Shown in pieces: positions 50,362-59,518 of a DNA stretch of 64,000 nucleotides (its first letter is position 1; each line of letters starts with the position of its first letter). The notes under the pieces were generated by a model that was not told the DNA's origin, made no database searches, and saw only the letters and a program-made list of their open reading frames with translations. The stretch spans positions 82,321 to 146,320 of the forward strand of contig NZ_BMRE01000017.1 in NCBI RefSeq assembly GCF_014648475.1, in the 5' to 3' direction. The DNA is from Lentzea flava (lineage in GTDB: Bacteria; Actinomycetota; Actinomycetes; Mycobacteriales; Pseudonocardiaceae). The translations under genes were made by a program, and so were the position numbers.

Positions 50362-52077
50362 GTGACGGACTTCCTGACCGAGTTGCCGGTGCGCGTGGCC
50401 GTGCCGATCGAACGGCACAGCCTGCTCTCCGACCGCCGTGCCCTCGCCCTTGTCACGCCCGGCGCGGACGTGACGTGGCTGTGTCACCCCTCGCCGGACT
50501 CGCCGGCGTTGTTCGCCGCCCTGCTCGGCGGCTCCGGCCACTTTTCCGTGCGGCCGCAGAAGGATCAACTGCCGTTGGGCCAACGGTACGTACCCGGCAC
50601 CATGACCGTCCAGACCCGCTGGACCGGCCTTCAGGTCACCGACCACCTCGCGGCGAACCTGGTGCGCACCGTCGAGGGACGCGTGCCCGCTGTCGTGGAG
50701 TTCGCGCCACGGCCCGACTTCGGCCGCGCGCCCGTGGTCCTGGAGCGCGTCGCCGGCGGACTGCGGGTCGCCGGAACCCCGATCGTGCTGCGATCTCCCG
50801 GTGTGGACTGGGAGATCACCGGCGGCACTGCCACCGCTGTGATCATCCCGCCTTTCGTGCTGGAACTCGAGCTCGGCGGACCGTCCGAAGTGGACACCGA
50901 CTGGCTGGACTGGTCGGCGGCGCTGCGGCTGCCGGCGACCGAGCCCGCTCTGGTGCGAAGATCCGCACTCACGCTGCGCGCTCTGTGCCACCGCGACACC
51001 GGTGCCGTCCTGGCCGCCGCGACCACCTCGTTGCCAGAGCAGATCGGCGGTGTCCGCAACTGGGACTACCGCTACTGCTGGCTGCGAGACGCCGCTCTGA
51101 CCGTGCAGGCGTTGGTGTCGCTGGGATCCACGGACGAGGCCGAAGCGTTTCTGAACTGGTTGCACGGCGTGCTGGAAACGGTCTCCGGCCCGGAGTCGCT
51201 GAACCCGCTGTACACGGTGCACGGCAGCGCCCTCGGCCCGGAGACGGTGATCGACAGCCTCCCCGGCTACGCGGGTTCCGGTCCTGTGCGCGTCGGCAAC
51301 CTCGCCGACCAGCAGGTGCAGCTGGACGTCTTCGGCCCGGTCACGGACCTGGTCCACGACCTGGCACTGGCGCGCGGCTCGCTGGCCGACCGGGAGTGGG
51401 ACGTCGTCACCGCGATGGTCCGGGCCGTGGCAGCGCGCTGGTCCGAACCGGACCACGGCATCTGGGAGGAACGCCACGTGCCCCGCCACCGCGTGTACTC
51501 CCGCGTGATGTGCTGGCAGACCGTCGACCGCGCCATCGCACTGGCCTCGCGCTTCGACCGTCCACTCGACCCGGAGTGGCTCGTGCTGCGTGACACCATC
51601 GCCGCCGACGTCCTGGAAAACGGCTGGAACCCGGACGTCGGCGCGTTCACCACGGCCTACGACGGCACCGACCTCGACGCCGCTTCCCTGCACGTGGGCC
51701 TCTCGGGTCTTCTCGACCCGTCCGACGACCGCTTCCAGGCCACGGTCGTCGCGGTCGAGGAGACGCTGCGCAGCGGGCCGACCGTCTACCGCTATCTGCG
51801 CAACGACGGCCTGCCCGGTGACGAGGGCGGGTTCCACCTCTGCACGACGTGGCTGATCGAGGCCTACCTGAAGGTGGGCCGGCGGGCCGACGCCGAGGAG
51901 CTGTTCGAGAGCTTCGTGCGGCTGGCCGGGCCGACCGGGCTGTTGCCGGAGGAGTACGACCCGGTCGCCGAACGATCACTGGGCAACCACCCGCAGGCCT
52001 ACTCGCACCTCGGGCTGATCCGGTGTGCCCGGCTGCTGGACGTCACCGCGACCCCGCGGCCGCCAGCTTCGCGCTGA
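50362..52077 (+). CDS. GH15 glycoside hydrolase (trehalase/glucoamylase type)
   Basis: 571 aa from a GTG. N-terminal beta domain about 1-200, then the (alpha/alpha)6 barrel: GGVRNWDYRYCWLRDAALTVQAL near residue 230 is the GH15 signature. DHGIWEER near 370 holds the general acid and LLPEEYDP near 530 the base. No signal peptide. In actinomycetes such GH15 proteins include trehalases as well as glucan hydrolases; which one cannot be decided here. The C-terminal 12 residues overlap the next gene by 35 bp. Confidence 0.9.
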   Translation: MTDFLTELPVRVAVPIERHSLLSDRRALALVTPGADVTWLCHPSPDSPALFAALLGGSGHFSVRPQKDQLPLGQRYVPGTMTVQTRWTGLQVTDHLAANLVRTVEGRVPAVVEFAPRPDFGRAPVVLERVAGGLRVAGTPIVLRSPGVDWEITGGTATAVIIPPFVLELELGGPSEVDTDWLDWSAALRLPATEPALVRRSALTLRALCHRDTGAVLAAATTSLPEQIGGVRNWDYRYCWLRDAALTVQALVSLGSTDEAEAFLNWLHGVLETVSGPESLNPLYTVHGSALGPETVIDSLPGYAGSGPVRVGNLADQQVQLDVFGPVTDLVHDLALARGSLADREWDVVTAMVRAVAARWSEPDHGIWEERHVPRHRVYSRVMCWQTVDRAIALASRFDRPLDPEWLVLRDTIAADVLENGWNPDVGAFTTAYDGTDLDAASLHVGLSGLLDPSDDRFQATVVAVEETLRSGPTVYRYLRNDGLPGDEGGFHLCTTWLIEAYLKVGRRADAEELFESFVRLAGPTGLLPEEYDPVAERSLGNHPQAYSHLGLIRCARLLDVTATPRPPASR

Positions 52078-52864
52078 TCGGTTCGAGCTCCGCGATCAGC
52101 TCGTCGAGCTCGGCGGGGGAGAGGGACTCGTACGGCGCGACGGCGAGGTCGTCGGTCAGGGCCTCGATGCGCTGCTGCGTCTCGCGGCCCGCGTCGGTGA
52201 ACCGGCCGCCGGCGTCGACGAGTCCCCTGTCACGCAGGCCGGCCATCACTGCGGCCAGCCGCTTCTTCGGCAGGTGGTGGATGCGCCCGAACGACTCCGG
52301 CGGGTGGATGCCCTGCGCCAGCGCGGAGAGCATGTGCGCCTCCGTGCCCCCGATGCGGGCGCCGACGAGGGCGGCGATGTGCCCGTCACCGCGGTGCTCG
52401 CGCAGCACGGTCGCGGAGTGCCAGAGCCGGGCGACCGGGTCGCCCGGCACCGGCAGCGTGCGCATCGCCGCGTACATCACCCGGCCCTCGACGGGTGCGC
52501 TCGTCGCGGCCTTCGTGGTCAGGTCGGCCGCGCGCACCAGGCCGGGGGAGCCGTCGTCGCCGAGGATCCGCCGCAGGGAGGCCGCGCTGCCCCGTTCCCG
52601 CGCCGCGACGGACGCCTCCGGCGGGATCGTCTCCCACGCGCTCGGGATGTGCCGCGCGACCTCCCCTTCCGCGAAGTTGTAGAAGGCCGCGTGCACGACC
52701 TGCGCCGGCACCCGCCCCAGCGGTGCGGCACGACTCGCGAAGTAGCCGTCCCAGTAGGTGCGGTGGCCGAGCGCGGCCAGCTCGTCGTTGCACTCGTCGG
52801 CGAAGAAGGTGACCAGGCAGATCGGCTCCAGCAGCTCGTGCATGCGCCGAGCGAGATGAGTCAT
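52043..52864 (-). CDS. SCO6745-family protein
   Basis: 273 aa starting MTHLARRMHELLEPICLVTFFADECNDELAALG. Matches the actinobacterial SCO6745 family: FFADE/Y-F-A-S-R-A-A-P-L-G near residue 45, HAAFYNFA, LRRILGDDG, and a C-terminal winged-helix-like half with an AHMLSALAQGIHPPESFGRIHHLPK segment and LRDRGLVDAGGRFTDAGRETQQRIE. The helix-turn-wing layout suggests DNA binding, but the family has no defined role. An in-frame start 12 bases upstream is possible. Confidence 0.75.
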   Translation of the reverse strand: MTHLARRMHELLEPICLVTFFADECNDELAALGHRTYWDGYFASRAAPLGRVPAQVVHAAFYNFAEGEVARHIPSAWETIPPEASVAARERGSAASLRRILGDDGSPGLVRAADLTTKAATSAPVEGRVMYAAMRTLPVPGDPVARLWHSATVLREHRGDGHIAALVGARIGGTEAHMLSALAQGIHPPESFGRIHHLPKKRLAAVMAGLRDRGLVDAGGRFTDAGRETQQRIEALTDDLAVAPYESLSPAELDELIAELEPISAKLAAAGSR

Positions 52865-52887
52865 GGCCACCATCATGCCGACGGGTG

Positions 52888-53631
52888 TCAGTGGCAGTGC
52901 TCGTTCCGGCCGAGCGTCTCCACCGGACCCGCGCCCGGCCTGCTCCACTGCGGAGCGGGACGACTCGTCGGCCCCCAGGTCGGGTTGCCCTGCGCGTCGG
53001 TCCGCCAGTACCAGCAGGCGTCCCGCCCCTCCGGCCAGCCCTCCGGCTTGTCCTCCCACTTCTCGCCGCGGCCGTAGGGCGTCATGTCGAGCAACGCGAA
53101 CGACCCGTTGACGCGCTCGGTGCCGCGCCCGGTGGTCCGGTAGGTGAGGAACACGCGTTCCTCGTCGCGCAGGAAGCACGAGAAGTAACCCATGTCGCCA
53201 CCGATCGGCGCGGGCACGTCCCGCACCGAGTACCACGGCTGTGGGTAGCCCATGAACTCGATGAACGGCTTCACCTCGTCCCACGCGCCCACGGTCAGGA
53301 TGGCGAACGAGACTCCGCGTGCGTGGAGATAGGCGGGGTTCGTGAGGTGCACGGGCACCCAGGTGCAGCCCTCGCACTGGCCCTGGTGCGGTGCGCCGTC
53401 CCACCACATGTGCTGGTAGACCACGAGCTCGTCGCGGTCTTCGAACAACGAGATGAACGGCACCGGGCCGTTCGCCCCGGTGACGAGTGCCTTCCCGTCC
53501 ACCTCGACCATCGGCAACCGGCGGCGAGCTGCGGCGATGGCATCCCCTTCGCGGGTGTGCGCCTTCTCGCGGACCAGCAGCTCTTCCCTCGCGGCTTCCC
53601 AGGTGGCGAAGTCGACAACGGGCGGTTTCAT
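52888..53631 (-). CDS. DUF899 thioredoxin-like protein
   Basis: 247 aa starting MKPPVVDFATWEAAREELLVREKAHTREGDAIAAARRRLPMVEV, the standard DUF899 opening. The core includes VVYQHMWWDGAPHQGQCEGCTWV (C-E-G-C, a thioredoxin-like pair). The end is rich in Trp (ACWYWRTDAQGNPTWGPTSRP). The fold is thioredoxin-like; a redox or peroxidase role is often proposed but not proven. No signal peptide. Confidence 0.85.
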   Translation of the reverse strand: MKPPVVDFATWEAAREELLVREKAHTREGDAIAAARRRLPMVEVDGKALVTGANGPVPFISLFEDRDELVVYQHMWWDGAPHQGQCEGCTWVPVHLTNPAYLHARGVSFAILTVGAWDEVKPFIEFMGYPQPWYSVRDVPAPIGGDMGYFSCFLRDEERVFLTYRTTGRGTERVNGSFALLDMTPYGRGEKWEDKPEGWPEGRDACWYWRTDAQGNPTWGPTSRPAPQWSRPGAGPVETLGRNEHCH

Positions 53632-53701
53632 GCGTCCTCCAAGCAAGTCCGTACGGCTTACACAGAGGGGTCGAAGCCGGTTCCGCCGTTTCGACATCGG
53701 G

Positions 53702-54913
53702 TCAGGGATGACCTCGCCACAATCTCCAGGCACGCGGGCTGGCCGGCGAGTGGTGGCTGTTGGCCTCCCCGAACCGCAGCCGCACCCGAGCCCCGCCCAG
53801 CCGTCCGCGTTCGAGGTGGATCGTGCCGCCGGTGGCCTCGGCGGCGGCACGGGCGATGTCCAGCCCGAGCCCGGTCGAGCCGCCCCCGCTGCTGCCCCGG
53901 TGCAACGCCGACGACGGGTCCGCCACCCCGGTGCCACCGTCCTCGACCACCAGCGTCACCCACCCGGCGTGCCGCACGACCGACACGCCGACGGGTGCGG
54001 CCGCGGGCGTGTGCCGGAAGACGTTCTCCAGCAACGCGTCCACCACGGCCCCCAGCGCGTCGGGGGACAGCGGCACCCAGGCGGGTTCGCCGACGTCGAT
54101 CTCGCACACCCGTCCCTGGTTGGCGGCGTGCGCGGACCAGAACGCCATCCGCGCCTCGACCACCGACGCCACGTCGCACGTGCTCGGCAGCTCACCCTCG
54201 GCGGGCTGCAACGCCTGGATGATCCGGTCCACGTCGTGGCCCAGGGTGCTGACAGCACTGCGAATCCGGTCGGCGACCGGCCCGGAGCCCACCGCGTCGG
54301 CGTCCAGTCTCAGCGCGGCCAGCGGTGTGCGCAGCCGGTGCGACACGTCCGCGATCATCTCGCGTTCCTTCGCCAGCAACTGGGAAGTGCGCTCGGACGC
54401 GGAGTTGATCGACGCGGCCAGCGCCTCCAGCTCCTGCGGCCCGCTCAGCCGCACGCGCTTTCCACCGGACGAGGCCAGCACGCGCAAAGCGTTGATCACC
54501 GGCGTGAAAGGCCTGTGCCCCAACAAGACCGCCGCTCCCAGCGCCGCCAGAGCGATACCGAGGATCGGGAACACCTCGACCGGGAACCGCGCCGAACCCG
54601 GGACGACGGACACCACGGCCCCGCCGGCGGACGCCACCGGCGACCCACCTCCGGCACCGAGCCGAGTGCCGTCCGCGAGCACCACGGACAGCCGTCCCTC
54701 AGCTCCGGCGGCCGTGCGCGCGATCGTCCCGCGAACGTCGTCGGCGTCGGCGGACACCGCGAGCACCGCCGCCACCACCGCCGCGTCCCGCTGATCAGCC
54801 GCGGCGACCTCGGCGGAAGCCCGGGAGAACACCAGAAACCCAGCGGTGGCGAGGAACACCGCCGTCACCAGCCCCGCCGCCACGAGCAGCGCGCGGGTGA
54901 CGACCGATCTCAT
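53702..54913 (-). CDS. Sensor histidine kinase
   Basis: 403 aa, start overlapping the response-regulator stop (ATGA). N-terminal helix VTRALLVAAGLVTAVFLATAGFLVF, an extracellular ~80-residue sensor, and a second helix VFPILGIALAALGAAVLLG. HAMP-like linker, DHp box MIADVSHRLRTPLAALRLD with the phospho-His near residue 190. ATPase domain with the N box LLENVFRHT, G1 VEDGGTGV and G2 STGLGLDIA. Pairs with the regulator at 54910. Signal unknown; the divergent sugar ABC operon is a candidate target. Confidence 0.92.
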   Translation of the reverse strand: MRSVVTRALLVAAGLVTAVFLATAGFLVFSRASAEVAAADQRDAAVVAAVLAVSADADDVRGTIARTAAGAEGRLSVVLADGTRLGAGGGSPVASAGGAVVSVVPGSARFPVEVFPILGIALAALGAAVLLGHRPFTPVINALRVLASSGGKRVRLSGPQELEALAASINSASERTSQLLAKEREMIADVSHRLRTPLAALRLDADAVGSGPVADRIRSAVSTLGHDVDRIIQALQPAEGELPSTCDVASVVEARMAFWSAHAANQGRVCEIDVGEPAWVPLSPDALGAVVDALLENVFRHTPAAAPVGVSVVRHAGWVTLVVEDGGTGVADPSSALHRGSSGGGSTGLGLDIARAAAEATGGTIHLERGRLGGARVRLRFGEANSHHSPASPRAWRLWRGHP

Positions 54914-55596
54914 TCCGGCGCCGCCAGCTTGAACCCGACACCCCGGACCGTGTGCAGATAACGAGGATGGGCCGCCGTCTCACCCAGCTTGCGCCGCAAC
55001 CACGACGCGTGGACGTCGATCGTCTTGTCGTCGCCGACGTACGGATGTCCCCACACGGCCTGGATGAGCTCCCGCCGCGAGATCACCCGCCCAGGCCGCT
55101 GCGCGAGATAGGCCAGCAGGTCGAACTCCCGTCTGCTCAACGCGAGCGGGCAGTCACCGAGCGTGGCGATCCGCTGCGCGAGGTCGACCGAGAGATCGCC
55201 GAGAACCACGACCTCCGAGGGCGCGACCGAGGAACCACCCGTCCGGCGCAGCAGCGCGTTGATCCGCGCCGCGAGGTGTTCGGACGAGAACGGTTTCACG
55301 ATGTAGTCGTCGGCCCCGGCGTTCAACGTGCTCACGACCGAGTTCTCCGCCCCGCGCGCTGTGGCCACGATGACCGGCACGTTCGACACGCCGCGCAGCA
55401 TCCGCAGGGCCGCGACGCCGTCCAGATCCGGCAGCCCGAGGTCGAGAATCACCAGGTCCAGCTCGTTCGTCCCGGCCTCGCGCAGAGCCGCGACCGCGGT
55501 GCCGACGGCCTGCACGACGTGCCCGAGGTCGGTCAGCGCGTGCACGAGCGCCGCCTGCACCACCGGGTCGTCCTCGACCACCAGCACCTTCGACAT
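54910..55596 (-). CDS. OmpR-family response regulator
   Basis: 228 aa starting MSKVLVVEDDPVVQAALVHAL. Receiver with acidic pair E-D-D, phospho-acceptor Asp in LVILDLGLPDLDG near residue 51, and Lys in YIVKPFSSEHL. C-terminal winged helix ALSRREFDLLAYLAQRPGRVISRRELIQAVWG...TIDVHASWLRRKLG...YLHTVRGVGFKL. First gene of the two-component pair, divergent from the ABC ATPase gene at 55730 across 133 bp. Confidence 0.93.
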   Translation of the reverse strand: MSKVLVVEDDPVVQAALVHALTDLGHVVQAVGTAVAALREAGTNELDLVILDLGLPDLDGVAALRMLRGVSNVPVIVATARGAENSVVSTLNAGADDYIVKPFSSEHLAARINALLRRTGGSSVAPSEVVVLGDLSVDLAQRIATLGDCPLALSRREFDLLAYLAQRPGRVISRRELIQAVWGHPYVGDDKTIDVHASWLRRKLGETAAHPRYLHTVRGVGFKLAAPE

Positions 55597-55729
55597 ACAC
55601 GCAGCGTAAGCAGCGAACCCGCCGATGGGGAGAGGTGTTTCGAGCTTATCGAGATCGTGTTTCGTCCTTAAATCTCCCTTAGGGCGGACAGCCCTACCGT
55701 CTGCAGTCACACCGAACCAGGGAGTTGGC

Positions 55730-56923
55730 GTGGCAGAAGTCGTTCTGACGGGTCTGGGCAAGGCGTACGGCGACGGCACCCGTGCGGTCACCGACCTGAA
55801 TCTCGAGATCCGCGACGGTGAGTTCCTGGTGCTCGTCGGCCCGTCGGGCTGCGGCAAGACGACGGCGCTGCGGATGATCGCCGGGCTCGAGCAGATCACC
55901 GAGGGCACGATTCGCATCGGCGAGCAGGTCGTCAACGACGTGCCGTCGCGTGACCGCGATGTGGCGATGGTGTTCCAGTCGTACGCGCTCTACCCGCATC
56001 TGAACGTGTACGACAACATCGCCTTCGGCCTGACGCTGCGCAAGCTCGCGAAGTCCGAGATCGACCACCGGGTGCGCGAGGTGGCCGAGGTCCTCGAACT
56101 GACCGAGCACCTCGACCGCAAGCCCCGCAACCTCTCCGGCGGCCAGCGGCAGCGCGTCGCGATGGGCCGCGCGATCGTGCGGGCACCCCAGGCGTTCCTG
56201 ATGGACGAGCCGCTGTCCAATCTGGACGCCAAGCTGCGCGTGCAGATGCGGGCGCAGATCGCGCGCATCCAGCGCGAGATCGGCGTGACGACCGTCTACG
56301 TGACGCACGACCAGACCGAGGCCATGACGCTGGGCGACCGCGTCGCGGTGATGAGACGCGGTGTCCTGCAGCAGGTCGGGCCGCCGCAGGAGCTCTACGA
56401 CCGTCCGGTGAACCTGTTCGTCGCCGGGTTCATCGGCTCACCGGGCATGAACCTCGTGTCCGCGCGGCTCGACGAGAACGACGGCAGGTTCTGGGTGTCG
56501 CTCAACTCCGACGCCCTGCTGCTGCCGGAGTCCGTTCTGCGGCAACGGCCCGCGTTGCGGCAGTACGTCGGCCGCGAGGTCGTGGTCGGCATCCGCCCGG
56601 AGGACATGGAGGACACGGCCCTGGCCGACGCGCGCGAGGGTCAAATCCTGCACTCCGTCGCCGACCTGGTCGAGGCGATGGGCTCGGACGTCCTCGTGCA
56701 CTTCCCGGTCGACGTCCCGCCCGTGGTCACCGACGACACCCGCGAGCTCGCACGGGACGCCGGAACCGACGACCTGCCGAAGACCACCGGCAAGGGAACC
56801 GTCCTGGTTGGACGGTTCAGCCCGCGCACCCGCATCTACGAAGGACAACCCGTCGCCGCCTGGGTGGACACGTCCCGGCTGCACTTCTTCGACCCGGCCA
56901 CCGGGTCTTCGATCTGGAAGTAG
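55730..56923 (+). CDS. Sugar ABC transporter ATPase (UgpC/MsiK-like)
   Basis: 397 aa from a GTG after GGGAG. Walker A GPSGCGKTT near residue 37, Q loop MVFQSYALYPHL, signature LSGGQRQRVAMGRAI, Walker B FLMDEPLSNLDA, H loop VTHDQTEAM. The extended C-terminal regulatory domain of the MalK/UgpC group is present (VVVGIRPEDMED). First gene of a five-gene operon with a binding protein, two permeases and a second ATPase. Could also energise CebEFG, which lacks its own ATPase. A long insertion near residues 340-365 (DVPPVVTDDTRELARDAGTDDLPKTTG) is unusual. Confidence 0.92.
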   Translation: MAEVVLTGLGKAYGDGTRAVTDLNLEIRDGEFLVLVGPSGCGKTTALRMIAGLEQITEGTIRIGEQVVNDVPSRDRDVAMVFQSYALYPHLNVYDNIAFGLTLRKLAKSEIDHRVREVAEVLELTEHLDRKPRNLSGGQRQRVAMGRAIVRAPQAFLMDEPLSNLDAKLRVQMRAQIARIQREIGVTTVYVTHDQTEAMTLGDRVAVMRRGVLQQVGPPQELYDRPVNLFVAGFIGSPGMNLVSARLDENDGRFWVSLNSDALLLPESVLRQRPALRQYVGREVVVGIRPEDMEDTALADAREGQILHSVADLVEAMGSDVLVHFPVDVPPVVTDDTRELARDAGTDDLPKTTGKGTVLVGRFSPRTRIYEGQPVAAWVDTSRLHFFDPATGSSIWK

Positions 56924-56936
56924 AGGAGAAGCTTCA

Positions 56937-58226
56937 ATGAGGAAGCAGTTCATCGCGTTGCTCGCGCTCGCCGCGGTCGCAGGGGTGGCCGCGTGCTCGG
57001 GAGGTGCCGCGGGAACCAGCGCGGAGGACCTCAAGGGCCAGACCGTCGAGATCGTCGGCCCGTGGACGGGTGACGAGCAGAAGAACTTCGAGAAGGTGCT
57101 GGCGGCGTTCACCAGCAAGACCGGCGCCGAGGTCAAGTACACACCGGCCGGCGACGAGCTGCCGACCGTGCTGCAGACCAGAATCTCGGGCGGGACACCG
57201 CCCAACGTCGCGCTCATCGCCCAGCCGGGCCTCGTCGCCCAGTTCGCGCGGGCGGGCGCGTTGAAGCCGGTGAACGCGGACGTCGAGAAGGCCGTCACCG
57301 AGCACAACGCGGCGGTGTGGAAGCAGCTCGGCAGCGTCGACGGCAAGCTGTACGGCTTCACCTTCAAGACCGCCAACAAGTCGGCGTTCTGGTACAGCGA
57401 GAAGGCGTTCAAGCAGGTCGGCGCGACGCCGCCGGCGACGTGGGACGACCTGATCAAGACCAGCAAGGCCATCGCGGAGACGGGCCTCGCGGCCGTGTCG
57501 GTCGGCGGCGCGGACGGCTGGACGCTCACCGACTGGTTCGAGAACGTCTACCTGCGCACCGCGGGACCGGAGAACTACGACAAGCTCGCGAAGCACGAGA
57601 TCCCGTGGACCGACCCGACCGTGCGCAAGGCGTTGGAGGAACTGGCGAAGCTGTGGGGCGACCCGACGCTGATCGGCGGCGGCGCGCTGCAGACCGAGTT
57701 CCCCAAGTCCGTGATCAACGTCTTCGGCGAGCCCGCCAGCGCCGCGATGGTCTTCGAGGCGGACTTCGTGGCGAGCGTGATCACCACGAACACCAAGGCG
57801 AAGGTCGGCCAGGACGCCAAGTTCTTCCCGTTCCCGTCGGTCGCGGGCAGCAAGGACGCCGTGGTCGCCGGCGGTGACATGGCCGTGCAGTTCAAGGACG
57901 ACAAGGCGACGACCGAGCTGATGAAGTTCCTCGCCTCGCCGGAGTCCGGGGAGATCTGGGCCGGGCTCGGCGGCTTCCTCTCGCCCAACAAGGACATCAA
58001 GTCCTCGGCCTACCCGGACGACGTGACCCAGGACCTCGCCAAGCGGATCGTCGACGCGGGCGACAACGTGCGGTTCGACATGTCCGACCTGGCACCCGCC
58101 GCGTTCGGCGGCACGAAGGGCGCGGGGGAGTGGAAGGACCTCCAGGACTTCCTCGCCGACCCGAAGAACGTCGACGGCATCATGCAGCGGCTTGAGGCCA
58201 ACGCGGCGAAGGCGTACGTCAAATGA
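56937..58226 (+). CDS. Sugar-binding lipoprotein of ABC importer
   Basis: 429 aa; ATG 14 bases after the ATPase stop with AGGAGAAG. Lipoprotein signal MRKQFIALLALAAVAGVAAC, Cys at residue 20. Family 1 extracellular binding protein: VEIVGPWTGDEQKNFEKVLAAFTSKTG at the mature start, later GWTLTDWFENVYLRTAGPENYDKL. Resembles AglE/ThuE/alpha-glucoside-type binding proteins. Substrate unproven. The stop overlaps the permease start by 4 bp (ATGA). Confidence 0.9.
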   Translation: MRKQFIALLALAAVAGVAACSGGAAGTSAEDLKGQTVEIVGPWTGDEQKNFEKVLAAFTSKTGAEVKYTPAGDELPTVLQTRISGGTPPNVALIAQPGLVAQFARAGALKPVNADVEKAVTEHNAAVWKQLGSVDGKLYGFTFKTANKSAFWYSEKAFKQVGATPPATWDDLIKTSKAIAETGLAAVSVGGADGWTLTDWFENVYLRTAGPENYDKLAKHEIPWTDPTVRKALEELAKLWGDPTLIGGGALQTEFPKSVINVFGEPASAAMVFEADFVASVITTNTKAKVGQDAKFFPFPSVAGSKDAVVAGGDMAVQFKDDKATTELMKFLASPESGEIWAGLGGFLSPNKDIKSSAYPDDVTQDLAKRIVDAGDNVRFDMSDLAPAAFGGTKGAGEWKDLQDFLADPKNVDGIMQRLEANAAKAYVK

Positions 58227-59518
58227 AGCTCCGTCAGAGCGTGGACGCCGCGCCGGGGCGCTCGCCCCGGCAGGCGATCCCGTTCCTGCTCCCCGCGCTG
58301 GTCGTACTCGCGGCGCTCGTGCTGTACCCGTTGGTGTTCTCGCTGATCCGCAGCTTCTTCGACGCGGGCGGTGACGAGTTCGTCGGCCTGCGCAACTACG
58401 TCGACACGTTCACCGACCCGCGCACGCTGACCGCGTTCCGCAACAACGTGATCTGGGTGGTGGTCGCCCCGGCGGCCGTCACCGGCATCGGGCTCGTCCT
58501 CGCCGTGCTCACCGAGCGCATCAGGTGGGCGACGGCGTTCCGGCTGGTGCTGTTCATGCCGATGGCGATCTCGCTGTTCGCGTCGGGCATCATCTTCCGG
58601 CTCGTCTACGAGGAGGCGCCGGAGCAGGGCGTGGTGAACGCCGCGCTGGTCGGCGTGCACGACCTGTTCAGCCCGTCGTCGCAGTACCCCGGCGCCCGGC
58701 CGCGTGACGGTTACACGCGAACGGAAGAGGGCTACGTGGCCACTGCTCCTTCGCGGGCGGGCGACACGGTCATGGTGCCGCTGACGGGTTTCTCGCCGCA
58801 GGAGGTGCCCGCGCGGGCACTCCCCGCGTCGCAGCCGGCGACCGGCAACGGTGAACTGCGCGGCCTGGTCTGGCTCGACGTCTCGGTCGGCGGCAACGCG
58901 GGCAAGGTCGACCCGATCGAGCGCGGCCTGCCAGGAATCGGGCTGGAAGCCGTGCGGGACGGGAAGGTGGTGGCCCGCACGACCACCGGTGACGACGGCA
59001 GGTTCACCTTCCCGGACCTGGCCTCGGACGAGGTCGTGGTGCGGCTGCCGGCGTCGAACTTCGCGCTGCCGTTCCGCGGCCTGACGTGGCTCGGCCCGTC
59101 GCTGATCACGCCGGTGATCATCTCGTCCTGGATCTGGATCATGACCGGGTTCGCGATCACGTTCATCGCCGCCGGGCTCTCCGCGATTCCCCGGGACGCG
59201 CTGGAGGCCGCGCGGGTCGACGGCGCGACGGAGTGGCAGGTGTTCCGCCGCGTCACGATCCCGTTGCTGTCGCCGGTGCTGCTGGTGGTCTTCGTGACGC
59301 TGGTGATCAACGTGCTGAAGATCTTCGAGCTGGTGTTCGTCATCGCGCCGGGCTCTGTGCAGTCCGAGGCGAACGTGCTGGCCCTGCAGATGTGGCAGGT
59401 GTCGTTCGGCACGGGCGGCGACCAGGGCGCGGGCAGTGCGCTAGCGGTGATCCTGTTCCTGCTGGTCGCCCCGGCGATGCTGTTCAACATCCGCAGATTC
59501 CGACGGGAGCGGTCGTGA
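58223..59518 (+). CDS. Sugar ABC permease with inserted extracellular beta domain
   Basis: 431 aa, over 100 longer than normal MalF-type permeases. Helices at about 18-40, 75-98 and 108-128; then an insertion of roughly 145 residues (about 140-290); then further helices and the EAA loop LEAARVDGATEWQVFRRVTIPLLSP near residue 330. The insert contains a small carboxypeptidase-regulatory/SdrB-like sandwich (GLVWLDVSVGG...LPGIGLEAVRDGKVVARTTTGDDGRFTFPDLAS). It probably sits on the outer face and contacts the binding protein or the sugar. Overlaps neighbours at both ends. Confidence 0.9.
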   Translation: MKLRQSVDAAPGRSPRQAIPFLLPALVVLAALVLYPLVFSLIRSFFDAGGDEFVGLRNYVDTFTDPRTLTAFRNNVIWVVVAPAAVTGIGLVLAVLTERIRWATAFRLVLFMPMAISLFASGIIFRLVYEEAPEQGVVNAALVGVHDLFSPSSQYPGARPRDGYTRTEEGYVATAPSRAGDTVMVPLTGFSPQEVPARALPASQPATGNGELRGLVWLDVSVGGNAGKVDPIERGLPGIGLEAVRDGKVVARTTTGDDGRFTFPDLASDEVVVRLPASNFALPFRGLTWLGPSLITPVIISSWIWIMTGFAITFIAAGLSAIPRDALEAARVDGATEWQVFRRVTIPLLSPVLLVVFVTLVINVLKIFELVFVIAPGSVQSEANVLALQMWQVSFGTGGDQGAGSALAVILFLLVAPAMLFNIRRFRRERS

